Shown in pieces: positions 28,982 to 43,662 of a DNA stretch of 64,000 nt. The notes under the pieces were generated by a model. That model was not told the DNA's origin and searched no databases. It saw nothing but the letters and a program-made list of their open reading frames with translations. The DNA is from Corticium candelabrum (lineage: Eukaryota > Porifera > Homoscleromorpha > Homosclerophorida > Plakinidae), in assembly GCF_963422355.1 (NCBI RefSeq), contig NC_085088.1:1331501-1395500 (forward strand). Reading direction: 5' to 3'. Numbering within the stretch: position 1 is the stretch's first letter; every line of letters begins with the position of its first letter. The position numbers were made by a program, and so were the translations under genes.

Positions 28982-31537
28982 AAGAATCAAAGTTTCTAAA
29001 ATCTGAATAACAACTCAAAGCCATCAATGATGGGATCGCACAACCCACATGCCAACCGTGTGAGTTGATTGAATGGAATTATTAATTCTAATTTATTTGT
29101 TAACTTATCAATTATTGACTTGTGCCCATTTTCAAACCCGTCCAAGATTTGTTAGACCTTCATATTTTGAAAATTTCATAACAAGTGTTGTGACTCACTT
29201 TCTTCAAAATATGTTCCGTCGTCGTGACGGCAATCTTGATCGATCGTTCCACCACGGGATTAATCAGCTCCTGCACTGATCTCTCCACAGATGGCTTGAC
29301 ATACTGTTTGAGTATAGGATGAGCTTGAAACAAAGCCAACTAAACAAACAACAAGCAGACATCTTGCTGTGCTCAACACGTCACACCAATGGGCCTCACA
29401 TCTCCATTTATCTGTAGATGATCTTTTAGACCAGCCAATGCTGTCACATTGATGTCCGTGTAATAGAAATTTGGATGATGAACAACGGGAGCCGCAGGAC
29501 CATCAGGAGGCAACGAGAGCTGCGTGAATCGTCGTACCTTGTCTGCATTAGACAGAAGTCCCTTTGTCTTCACATCCTGGGCAACATTATTACATCAGTG
29601 ATAAGTGTATAGTACCATACGATCCCTGCCTGTTTTCATATTTTAGTTCACACCAATGGGAATGATCAGTAGATTGCTCCACTTATTGTTAGCTCAACTG
29701 ATGACACGTTGACTAACTTTTATAGATAAACCAACAGGCATAGAGACAAACAGACAAGACAGACAAGAAAAAACAGAGACACACATACAATTGGACAGAC
29801 AGACAGACAGACTAACCCTAGGATAGACAGACAAACAAACAGACAGACAGACAGATAGACAGAGATAGACAGAGAGACAGACAGACAGATAGACTAACCC
29901 TCGGATAGACAGACAGACAGGCAGACAGACAGACAGACACATAGACAGACAGAAAAACCGACCAACCAACAGACAAACAGATAGACAAACCAGCATACAC
30001 ACACACACACACACAAATTCGAATTCCAGTTTTAATAGACAAAAATGCATTAAGTTAACCAGTCAGTATCTTGCCACATTTACCTTCAGCTCAACTGACA
30101 ATGCCTTGCATAAGACTTCAACTTCAAACTTGAGGTTCAGCTGGATAATGACAGTAGAGGTTTATTGATGAAACAATAGAAGAAAAACAAGCATGTGATG
30201 ACCATTACCTTTACATTGGGCAGCGAATGCATTTCAACAAGAACACCAAGTATAGCCATCGTCCATGGGTTGGGAGGTTTGAAGACCTGAAAAAGACAAG
30301 TCACTGAAATTGCATAAAATGTAGTCATGTCCAACCACAAAGCAGTAAATAACACACTAGAGGTTGAGTACCCTAACTGTGTTCGAGGATGTCTCATACA
30401 CACAGCACGCTACTCAATGCCTGATACTACATGATGTGTGGTAGACACAGACACACAACAGACAGACATGAATATATCTCTTGCACATCCATGGAACCAG
30501 GAGGTCATGCAGGGTTTTCCAGGCAACTCCCAACTTGCGTACGAGCCAGGAATTTTTGAGCTGTGATTGCAACAAGGACCCTTCTAAAATGAACCGTGAA
30601 ATGAAATGCAGCATCATTCCTAAGACTTAACAATTATCTCATTTATCCAAAGCAATCATTGGATGAAATGCAAGGGTATCACCTCAAGTAAAGGCGGCAT
30701 CAAATAGAATGGTACATTTGAAGTAAAATAAATCATTTTGGCTCAGTCCTCTACTGTAAATCCAGAAATTTTCGTACTCATGAAATTTTTGTTATTTTCG
30801 TACAGATACCTGGTTGTACTAAAATAACATGAATACTAAAATTTATAGATAAATGCACTTGAATTCGGCTACAGTACAGTGCTGATGTAAAATAACATGT
30901 GGACGAACTACTAAGTACTAAAATTTCTGGATTTACAGTACCTGTTTAGTACCTGTAACACAACCACATCTGGTTCAGACAACGGACTTGCGTACAGGGA
31001 GACCAAGCTTGCGTACATGTACGCATAAAATGTATTGTGAAAAACACTGGTCATGCCTAGTGCAGCTGAGAAGGACAACGACTTTGCAGCAGCAAAGAGT
31101 GAACAACAATAGGCAACCAAATATAACAAGGAAAACCAGAGAAAAACAACGTCTTCAAGATCAGGTCTGATTGCATTCCTCTGGTCTTCGAGCACTTCAG
31201 CCAATTGGGATGGAGAGCAAACCAATTTTTCCAAACTTTGCAAAAGTTGTCTGTAGATGAAGACGATAGAAAGAACATAAGTAGTTTTTAAGACCTTTTG
31301 GAGAAGATGCTTTTCAGTTGCCTTACAGAGATGCAATGCGAGAGTGATCTCAAGAAAGCTGTGTAGACTTCATCATTCTAGACATGAAGATTTAGATTTT
31401 GACTCATTTGATAAAAATTAGTTTGTTGTTAAGGTTGTTATTGTACTTGTTGGTGGCTCTTCTAGAGCTGTTGGACACTCACGTAGTTAGTGTTACTGTT
31501 TTTGCTGTAGCTATGATATATGAAATATATGTATTTT

Positions 31538-31581
<44 letters not shown>

Positions 31582-33098
31582 CACAAACATAGACAGACGG
31601 ATGAATAGACAGACAGACAGACAGACAGACACAGACAAACAAACACAAACACAGACAGACGGATGGACCCTGACTCCGGTAAATAAGTGAAGTTAGAGAA
31701 CTCTTTGGCACATCAATGGGCACTTGATGCTCTTCCAAAGGCAGCCCTAAAAGATGGGACAGCAGCAACTCGAACAGAAAAGCTGAAAAATGACAAATAC
31801 GCCAAAAAGGCACGTCCTTGTGGAACTACACTGAATTTCATTCCTTTGGTGATGGAGCACTTTGGTCGGTGGGGGCAAGAGGCCCAAAAATATCTCAACC
31901 AGCTCTCATCAACAGCAACATGGACAACTGAGTGCAGACAGGACGAGTTCAAGAACTACTAGAGGACGCAGTTCTCAATTGCGACGCAGAAGTGCAATGC
32001 AAGAGTGTTACCGCAGAAGATGAGCAGAGTCCAGTATAGTGGTGACTCAGGTGGTGCCATTAGTAACTCTGTTAGCTTATTGTCAACTGTTTGACTCTTA
32101 GTCGTACTCAGGGACCTCTTGGGTCCTACTTCTTTTAGAACTTGCTGAATTTTAGCGTAGACTGTAGTAATGTCTTGTATAAGAAATATATGTATTGACA
32201 GACAAACAGACAGACAGACAAACACAGACAGACAGACAAACACAGACAGACAGACAAACACAGACAGACAGACAAACACAGACAGACAGACAAACACAGA
32301 CAGACAGACGAATAGACAGAGACACAGACACACTCACACACAAACTCAGATACATACAAATATACAAACAAGCACAGACAAGCACAAACAAATCCAAGAC
32401 AGACATGACAAACACACAGACAACCACCACTCTTATAGTATCCTAAAGTCTCCCCATCCCATCATATCTGTGTCCTACAGTATTAAAAATTTAATACCTT
32501 TTTGTGCTACAGAACAGTACCAACCACATATCCAAACGTTGATATTAATTTTACCCATTGGTTATTCACAAAAAACCAGCCGCACTATCTTTAGTCATTT
32601 AGTATTACCCACACATTGATTCTGTTTGTTGCTATAGCAACATGAGTAGCTAGCTGACTGCTTCGGTTCTTACCGATGACTTATGACCACAAGCTTCCAG
32701 AACTTTAGTCACAAATGGCACAACATACAACATTTCTTGTGCTCCTTTGGTGTAGGCTTCCAAAAGAAGATGCTTCATGGCGACATCCTAAAACAACCAA
32801 TTGTAAAGTATGTACAAACACACTCAGATGTATATGCATACATAGCACATACGGACACAGACAGACACACAGACACAGACACAGACACAGACACAGACAC
32901 TCATGTCCACTCCAGTCAATGACCAGGTACTCATTTTATACTCCTGAGTTGAGAGAAGCAATTGTGTGTAAGTTTCTTGCTTAAGGAAATTATGCCATAG
33001 TTCGCCATCACTGTGACTTGAACCTGCAAACCTGCAAGGTCCCAGATGTTTTCATTCTCCAAATGCACTCTCTCTAACTAATTGAGCTACAGCAAGCA

Positions 33099-33183
<85 letters not shown>

Positions 33184-33777
33184 AATGTAACACTAAATCA
33201 ACCTTCTGCAAGACAGGAACACTCCGCACAAGAGTCAACAGGCCAAGCCAGTGACCCAGATTTTTCAACAACGAGCGATCCGAAAACCCTGCATCACCTT
33301 TGTTCGTATGAAGCAAAACCTAAACCAGAAACACACACAAATAACAATCATGTCAAGGTTGTAGAAGTAATCTGGCACTGCCTTGATGTTCCTGTATGTT
33401 TCCGCAAGAGTGAAGCTTCCCAATGAGTTTTCTTTGTGTAATTCAACAAAGGAAGCATACGTGGTGTGGTAGTTAGGCTCAATGCTGACTCGTTTTAACA
33501 CCAAGTAGTGAGCGAGCCATTTCCAATGTTTCCCTTCGATTAGGTCTTTGATTTCGTCTGCTTTCTGATGCAAGTTCTGTTGTGTTAAGTTGTTGAAAAC
33601 AAATCCTACTTTTTCTTGGATATCTTCTGGTGGGATGGAAAAGCCGGGTATAGACTCAACGGCCATTAGAAGAGTGTCAATGTTGGTTGTGTTGGCTATT
33701 GAAGGTCCCTGGTAATGCAAAAAACTTTTTTATTTGCAGTGAAAAGTTTCTTACACACATGCATGCATGCACACGCA

Positions 33778-33809
<32 letters not shown>

Positions 33810-36800
33810 CACACACCAACAAGGACGAGCGTGGGTCCACCCCAAGTTCTACAGCATCAAGCAATTGAACGTTTAGATACCACTAAGAGACATCCTAAAT
33901 ACCTAATCAACTAGGCAGATATGACATGCTCTAGCAGCACCAAAACTATACCTCGTACGAACAACAAACACTCTACTGACACACGTGGAAGCATCACCAC
34001 ATAGACAAACCCCAAAACGAGAGCTAAACCACCAGCAACTAAATTAATATTCACTTTACATCATTTAAACACGAATCTCCTGACATACCCAAACGAGCAA
34101 GATGAGACTGTAATACCTGATCTTTGACTGCGGGTATGGGTGCTGTTGTAGTCGAAGCTGTTACATCAGTCGAGTTGCCAGCCAGTTTGGTAGCAGCTAC
34201 AACACAAACGAGCATAAACACACCAACAACGTAGAGACACCGGTTGCTCCGTCTCACTACTTCTTGCAGTCTGGATGGGCGTTGACATGGCCACCGTTCT
34301 GGAGAGAACAGGAAGTAACGGTCCTGTCACCTGAATGCAAAGACACCATGCGAGTAATGACTCAAATAACTGAAATCTACGAGTCATAAGAACGGAACTT
34401 CAAGAATTCACGTGACTTGTGAGGAGGGTATACTAATGGGGTTCTATTCTCACCAAATCTCCGTGGTTGCCAATCGAAATTACCATATATGGGTGTCATG
34501 CCTCAGGAATGTATGGTATGCAAGCGAGTGACCAATCATAATCCCTTATTCTTTGTGTTGCCAGCGACAACAAAAGACAATGGCTGGGTAGCCAATCACT
34601 GCACGCTGTTTGGCATGAGATAAAATTAGTTACAAAGACGTCAAGTTTGATTAGAAAGAGAAACATTGTATTTCAAGTAATGCCACCTGGAAATCTATTA
34701 GGCAGACAGACAGACAGACGAACATAACAAAATGCATGACAAACCAAACGGCACAAAAACGACCAGAGACAGACTATACAGCCAAACGTGAAATACATCA
34801 TTTCAAACTTCTCTTTCTAGTTGATTAAATTCAGCAAGAGCATCCAATCTTGCTGCCGTAGTACGCACAAACGTGAAGCATCATGCATTTGTTATGTATG
34901 CGACTCCATTTGCTAAGACGATAGCAAATGTTTCAATCAATTTCAACTCGACTCTACTCCAGATAGAAGCTACTCTTGCAAACTATTGCTTCGTAGCTTT
35001 CATTTGAAGTGACGCTCGACGCAGGTTCACGTATTACTAGTGACAAGAAGTTACTGACCATGGCAACTGATGGTTGACTTGGACGTGGAGGGTCTCTGCT
35101 TTGTTGGCCATACTCAACACTCTGGAAAGACACCACAATAGATGATATATGAAGAGACAAAGGTAGGCACGCAAACAGACACACAAACACCCAGACAGAC
35201 AGACAAACACCCAAACAGGCAGACAAAAGTATTAATTATTTACTCCAACGTCTAAGACCTCAAATTCATCAAACTCCACGTCACAATGAAACAAACGATT
35301 TGATTGCGATCGCAAATGCCCACACCCACGCACCTGGATAAGGTGAGGAGGAAAGTCACAGAAATGAGAAATGGCAGCCACGTGTTGACAATACTGAGGA
35401 TATTCCTTCAGTCTGAGAGAAAAAACACTAAACAATTCACATACTTCACTAGCAAATTACAGCACAAAGAGCTTGCCTGGTCTTGAACTTGTCTAATGCA
35501 GCAACACCAAACAGGTGCATGTTTGTTCCAGGAGGCTTCTTGAGTGCTTCCAACACATAGCGAAGAGCCGTGCCAAGGAACATGTAGGTTACGAGACTGT
35601 GCTCTATGAGGCCACCGAATAGAGAGCCGGTGATGCGTAGTTCCTTCTCTGGATAGTGAGGGAAGAAGCGATACTCTTCAAACAAGTTTCTGAGCATGCA
35701 GAGATAGACGTCCTGTAGTAGAATGAAGTGAAAGAACAACATTGCCTTGAATTGTTTTTAGTGATGAAATGGAAATGTTTGTTGACAAATGTAACAATTG
35801 ATTAGTAGATTATTCACAGAAGATGTACGACAGACAGACAAACAGACAGACAGACAAACAGAAAACAGACAGACAAACAGAAAAACAGACAGACAGACAA
35901 ACGGACAAACAGAGGGAGGGATAGACGGATGGACAGACAGATAGACGAATGGACAGACAGACAGATTGTTATATTTGAACTCTTACTCTACCAATAACAA
36001 CGCTAACTTTACGTATGTATAACAATAACAGTCAATGAACAAAATGTTGAACGTCTTTATCATACAGAAAATCACCAAAATTGCACTAGACAGACAGACA
36101 GAACAACACAGAGAAAAAGACAGACAGACAGACATAAACAGACAGACAAACATAGATAAACAGACAGATCAACATAAACGACAGAAAAATGGACAAACAA
36201 ACATAATAAAATGCATGACAAACCAAACAACACAATGATCGACCAGAGACAAACTACATCATTTCAACCTTCTCTTTCTGGTTAGTTGAATTCTTAAACA
36301 TCTTCAACGTTTCCAAAACCGCATCCAAAGGCATCTTACAATTGTAAATTCTCTGAAAGTACGAATTCGCTTCGTCTTCAATTTCCTTCGTAAAGACATG
36401 ATCCATGCCAGGAATCGCATCCTGTCTAACTGACGTTGCGGGCTGAGCAAGCGGTAGAGCGGATCTCGAAGGCTGAATTGTCTGTAACTGTGAGTGATGT
36501 TTCATGCCGGCTAAAAGCCCAGACGTGAACGAATCTCCTGTAGGTAACCCTCCTGTCAGACCAGTCCCGAGTAACTGTTGAGAATCGCTTCCCTGCAAGC
36601 CCATTTGCACCGTAGGTGGAGGTATCGAAACTGGAGTGGACGACGGGAGAGTAAGAGGTTTGACTGATTGTGTAGGAAGATTTGTACCACCAACAGCCTG
36701 GACAGCATGAACATAATGAATGATACATAATCCTCGTTGTGTGAAGCTTGTGGTTGCCATTGAAACTATATATATTTCAAATCTACTTGTATATATGCCT

Positions 36801-38259
36801 TGAGAATCAATTACTAACAGACAGACAGACACACACAGATGGACGGACAGACAGATGGACAGAGACAGACAGACAGCAAGACAGACAAACATAAACAGAC
36901 AGACAAACATAAACAGACAGACAGACAGAGACAGACAGACAGACAGACAGATTGTTATATTAGAACTCTTACTCTACCAATAACATTTGCTAACTTATGT
37001 ATGCATAACAATAACAGTCAATGAACAAAATGTTGAACGTCTTTATCATACAGAAAATCATCAAAATTGCACTTAGACAGCTTCGACAACTTTTTAAAAA
37101 TCACGAGAGTTGCAAGACTGTACAACTATAGACAATTCTTTCTCCATCTATCTCTAAAGTCTGTTTCGCTGCTTTTTCCATTTGCATCTTTTGAAAGTTT
37201 GAAGATCTTATCGAGATAGTCTTCAGCCATAGGGCTCCAAAGTGTAAAAAAACCAGTGGAATACATGTTGTATCAGATCCTGCTATAGACTGCTGTTGAC
37301 CATATTTGTCATTTTGCGTTTTTCTCTCAACTCAGCTGCATAACCTGATATTTTGGCAGCTTATTGTACGATGTCACAAAAATGTGGACGAGCAAGTGAA
37401 ATGTCCAGGTCTTTCTCAAGTGTCCAGTGGGATCATATGTTGTTATATCCGGCCTGTTCTCAGAGTCAGTATACCTATTTCTTGGCTCAACTTGATGAGG
37501 AATATTTAACTCGTCTAAACATTTAGCCCAAGTTGACAGACAGACAGACAGACAGACAGACAGAGACAGACATAAACAGACCGACAGTATATACATATGG
37601 TAAACACCTTTGAAAAACAATCTGAAACAACAATTGGACACTACACAGAAATTATAACCTTGATTCTATAAACGAGTAATTGATATCAAACCCAACATTA
37701 AATATTTGTTTGACAAAATTTGTCATTTTGCAATCGAGCATCATCGTCATCATTAAACATACCAAAGACTGCTGACCAGATGAAAACACTCCAGACATTC
37801 CCGGAGCCGCTAGTTGCACTCTACCACCAGGTGTGAGACTAGAATCAAAGCCTTTCACCGGCTGCGGCTGCTGTTGACTCAACAGTAAGTGAGACGGTCG
37901 CATTCTTGGCATGATCGGTCCAAACTCGTCGATGAGTTGGTGAATTATCTCTACAGAATCGGAATTGGGTGGCCTACAAGAGAGTCGATCAGCAATTTGT
38001 GTTCAGTAACAGTCACTCATTGTCTTACACTTGACAGGCCTGCAACACGGTGAGCATTGTTGTTGTGACCTCCGATGGCAGCTGCAATGCCTTGTCTGTA
38101 TTGCTAGTCCTTTGTTTCAGATACAACGCACAAGCAGTAACAAATGGTTCCTGCATCAGCAAATACAGTGATGTAACAACGATTTTCTAAACATGTCCAT
38201 GTATCAATTAATCGTATTAGAAATACATACAGTATCACAAATTCTAGTATAAAGCCCAA

Positions 38260-38308
<49 letters not shown>

Positions 38309-39693
38309 ACGATTTGCGGCCACATCTTTTGTCCGTTCACAAATGAAATCGGCATGCACACTTGATCCACCAAGGAAAAGGTTTGTGTAAAATTCTTTAA
38401 AAAATTGCACAGGGTTGGTCCCCTCTCGAGGGGTTGACCCTCGTGTAACAATTTCAATGATGCAAACGCTACACATTCTAGTTCATTCAAACACGTGCCC
38501 ACGCCAGTCCTATGTAGACTGTACGTGTCATCGTCCTCTGCAAAGCTTCGAGCAATCGAATATTTCTTGCTGATTAAAGCGCTACTCATCTAGCGCTTTT
38601 GTTTCTCTCCAAATTCTGATTGAATTTGCACCAAATCCAACCTACACGTTTTCCGCAGCAAGCGTTACACGGGCAGTGTGTCGATTTCTATCGTAAAAGC
38701 ACAAAAAGCAAGATTCGAATTCATTCAGCACATCCGGGAATTCTCAACAAAGATTGCAAGTCAATTGTCCAACACACTCTCAGACTGTGTCTTCCGTCAG
38801 AACACTACAGTATCTTACCCGTACGAAGGACGGGCTTGAATCTAGTAGTAAATAAAAATAAAATAAATAGTAAATCAATCAATCAATAAATAAATAGATA
38901 AATAAACAAACAAACAAACAAACAAATAAATAAATAAATAAAACGTAGAGATGTCTGTTAACACAGCGTATTGAAAAGGTATTCATCGTGGGCTTGGTAT
39001 GAGACAAAGAGACTCTATAGTGGAAAGAATTCCAGGATTTGTTGAGGCATCTCTTAAGATGAAAATACTACAGGCTAAATTCCTTAAACGAGCCACAGAA
39101 TCAAGAATGAACTTGTGAGAGGACTGGCATTGCTAATAGTTACACAAGTTATCCTGGACACGAATTGGATATGGTAGATGGTAATATGTTTCCGTGTAGG
39201 TTAATTAATTAAGTGATTTTGTGTGTTAGTTATGTCATTTGTCTACATGTGCGTGTGTTTTATGTTGCCCCTATGAGGGAACTACACCAGATGTGGTGTG
39301 ATAAAAATAAATTATTATTATTATATTATTATTAAAACAAACAAAAAAGCAAGAATTCACATAAGTGTGTCAAAAAATAAGCCTAACTGAAAACCAATAA
39401 CAGTCTCTAGTAAATACTCATTTGTGTACGTGTACTGTTGTCTTACTTGGTGCTCCCTAATACGATCTGTCATCCATTTGTCAAGCTTGAGAAATTCTCG
39501 TCGAGAAGCCAAAACAGCCAAGTCGATGACAAACTGAAATCGTGTTCCATTCAGCAGCAACGACAAAGCCTATAGTGCACACATACACACACGGACAAAC
39601 ACACACACACACGAACAAACACCAATACGGACAAACACACACACAGACAAACACATACACACACAGACAAATACACACACACAGACAAACAAA

Positions 39694-39728
<35 letters not shown>

Positions 39729-41855
39729 TGAGTCATCAATAAAATATTACTAAGAGCTGCTGCAAGCAAACCTTAAGCTCGTGAGCAACTTCCAGTACAC
39801 GAATCAGTCTTGCTTGATCAAATGGCTCGCCCTTCAAGTACCAATCAGCCATACCCTGTAGCATCTGAGACCTCACTGTCGATGCCGACAGCTACATCAA
39901 ACAGGTCAACAGGAAATAAATGGGCTACCACAGTCGCCATACGATTTTACACGTTTAAAGCGCAGAAAGTCATTCTGCAAGTTTCTATCCAAACATTCGA
40001 AACGTAGAGCAGCAAAAGAGCAATGTATTACAACTAAGTAATATCAATGATTCATGCTGATGAGTCCGAAGAATAACAACTTACTGGTGAGTTCCATGCA
40101 AACTGCAGCACACCCAACGTGTTGGAGTTGGATGAATAACCGGCCAAAAAGACGGGCAACAGATGGCTAAACAGTTCTGACTGCAGGGTGTTCCACCGAG
40201 GCTGATAACGTCACACGAATACACCAGTTGAGTATGAAAACTAATGACGTATTTCATGAATGTAAGATACCTTGACTTGTAGTATGGCAAGCATTAGCAC
40301 GTCCGGGCAGTGTTTGAGAGGAAACGTCAACAATGTCAGCACAGGATCATATTGTCCGGCTTCGGCCAAAAGCATCAACGTCTCGATGAGTTCAAGTGAC
40401 ATCCTGCATGCACACATATTAAGTATAAAAATAGATATTAATTTATTAATTTATTTTATAAATTACTAAATTTACGATTTACATTATAGATTGTATAATT
40501 AATAATTTATTATTTATTGAATATTAATAATATTAAGTTATTTTTTAAATGTTCATTGTTTGGTCACACTAATTTCTGATTTTTGGAGTGCATCAAAGGA
40601 TAACATATTCAGTCCACCCCCGGATGTCTGTGTGTTGTTATGCCCCTCCATGATGGGCAAGTGGGGTCTTTACCCCCATCTGGGCACCCACCAACCCAGC
40701 AGGGTACATGTTTCTGTGTAGTCCACGCAGTGATCAATGACTAGCCAATTCGATATAGATTGCAGGCATTACAGTGACTGTAAACTCGGAACAGCACGCC
40801 TAGTGGATATCAATGACCACCAGGAAAGCTCTGAATGTCATCGTCAACGGACCATTCACCAGACCACAGAAACTCCCCAACGACTGAAACGAGTCATAGT
40901 CTCATGGACAAAGCTAGAGAAACATGAGAAAGAAAGACAGACAAGTTTCATAATTTACTGTCGTCACTGGGGTTTGAACCCCCAAACCATGGAGTGGTAG
41001 CCATTGTCACTAACTACTAAGCCACGATGTATTATTATTGTATTATTGTAGATATTCTGTCTATTGTTACAGTAATTGCACGTGTTTCCATTTACGTTTA
41101 CACATTGTACCTACCATCATGTTGTTAGGTTGCTTACCACATCATAATCTGTTTGTTTTCCTGGTCGGGTGGCGTTTTGAGTGAGTCTACTTTCACAGCA
41201 TGCCATACGTAATCACCAAATGAGAAGTCGGCGGTTCCAGTCACACCAAACTTGATCCACGAAAGCTAGACAAACAGGAAAAAGGTGAAATCATTTCATG
41301 CTAAGAGGAGACGTCTGTTTTTGTCAACATTTTTACAAAGAAATAAAACTTTTTGTTTGGGTAAAGCAAAAGTTTTTTGTTTCTTGTGTGTAAAAGCCTT
41401 TTGACATCAAACAGCATTCAATTTACATTGCAACAGATGTGGGCATTGACCCCTTTCACACTAGGAAAACGTAATCCACGTAAACGTCATAAACATGCCT
41501 ACCCATGTTATGTGATGGCATTTAGAACATGTACTCATCATGGCTGCCAGTCTCTTCGCAAAGATAGTTCTCTATTTTGGGTACAGTACTGTACGTCCAT
41601 CTATGCCATAAGAACAGGATAAAGAGGGAACTGCATGGGTAGGTGTGGTGCCACGTGCACCTGCCAATGCCAATTGAATCCACTTCAAACCACCTCAGCA
41701 TGTGGTTTGAACGAATTCACATTCAATACGATTTGACAACCAATGCGATATACATACATATATTATAAACACGCACACAAAAACATATACGCACACAAAA
41801 ACACACACACACACAGACAGACACACACACACACAGACACACACACACAGACACA

Positions 41856-41908
<53 letters not shown>

Positions 41909-43398
41909 GACCAAACATACATTCATGTCCTAGTACTTTCTGTAACTTTGAAATTTGATTCTGCCTACCCATTCATGTCAGTAAGAGACATTACAAGAGA
42001 TAGAACAATCATTGTAATTCAGTGTACTTTGAGTGTAGTGTGAAAAGGTCTTTAAAATGTTAACAAAAACATAGACCCTAAGCCACCACATCCTACTACT
42101 AACACCTCAACTCACTTACTTGTCCCTCAATGTTCTTCCACACTCTGTACAGAATCTGAACTGGAAACAAGCCCTAAAAGCAATTTTAATCGTCTAAACT
42201 AAAACTACTACAAACAGTGATTGACAGACGTTTGTTGCTCTCTTGTATATCTTCATTATGACACTTAGTCCTTCGGGATCTTTGACGATAAAGCCCGGAT
42301 GGTCGAGGTTTTCCATCACTTCCTGCCAGTTCAAGTCGGGAGCCTGAAACGTGGACGTGTTACATTAGCGTCATCATACGTCTATTGAAGTACCAACCAG
42401 TTCTCTCACAATGTCGACAAAGACCTCAAAGTTCCACGTGCTAGCTGATGTCGGTAGTTCTTGAGGTTTATCTTTTTCCCATAAAGGGCTTGATGGACCG
42501 TTGAGACTTTGGAGTGGTAATTGGTCTAACAGGCCGCTGTGAATTCGCACCATAAGCCCTAACAACAGAGATTACAATTTATGAAGCATACAATTCTGCG
42601 TCTGTACACAGAACCAGAAACAAGTCAAAGTATCAAAATTTACTCGCGTACAGGAGGTAAGATAATGGGCACCGATTTTTTCTGTTGGTTGTCTGTCTGT
42701 CTGTCTGTCTGTCAATACATATATGTTCAAAGAACAACACTATTACATTCTAGTCTGGCCCAAATGGCCGACGCCATAATTTAACTACGTGCGAATGAAC
42801 TGTCTGTCTGCCTGTAGTCTGTCTCTTGTCTGTCTGTCTGTAGTCTGTCTATCTGTCTGTCTCTTCTCTGTCTGTCTGTCTGTCTGTAGTCTGTCTCTTG
42901 TCCATCTGTCTGTTTGTTGTCTGTCTGTCTGTCTGTTTGGATCGGGTTGCTTGTGAGTGTTCATCCATTTATACAATCAATTACTGCACTCTGTCTATAT
43001 GCACACTATGCAAGCACACTAAAACATGCAACAAATATCACATACTACTAAATAGTGATAATATCTCACACAATCTCACGCAAACAGAAAAGCCTAACAA
43101 ACAGTTATGATTATAAGAGGTGATGATACTTACCAATACACTTTGCAACACACAAAGGTGTAAGACTTTCTGCATTGACTTGCTTGACAACGTCTCTGAA
43201 TAACTCATGACTACAAGAGAGACATACATGGCAATACAACTAAATCTCTGTGAAGATGACTGTCAGATCAATCACACCTGGACGTTGCATGGTATCCCAT
43301 TTCTTCCATTATATCACAGAGTTCTAAGTAAGCCACTGTGGCAGGTCCAGTTACAGCACACTCTGGTAATAATCTTTAAAAAATGAGAAGTGAGCAGT

Positions 43399-43445
<47 letters not shown>

Positions 43446-43446
43446 A

Positions 43447-43478
<32 letters not shown>

Positions 43479-43506
43479 CATGTGTTTGTGTGTGTGTGCA
43501 TGTGTT

Positions 43507-43594
<88 letters not shown>

Positions 43595-43600
43595 TGTGTG

Positions 43601-43662
<62 letters not shown>

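Noticed and set aside
32197..32330. Regularly spaced 24-bp units, considered as a CRISPR-like array
   Set aside because: The 'spacers' are themselves CAGA repeats; this is a higher-order tandem repeat in a eukaryotic intron.
40050..40085. CTGATGAGTCCGAAGAA, resembling a hammerhead ribozyme core
   Set aside because: The required GAAAC segment and stem II/stem I pairing are absent; the sequence continues into a CNOT1 exon boundary. A covariance-model search would settle it.
40960..41031. Possible functional tRNA gene
   Set aside because: A and B boxes are good but the acceptor stem and anticodon arm do not fold; it is the head of a SINE.
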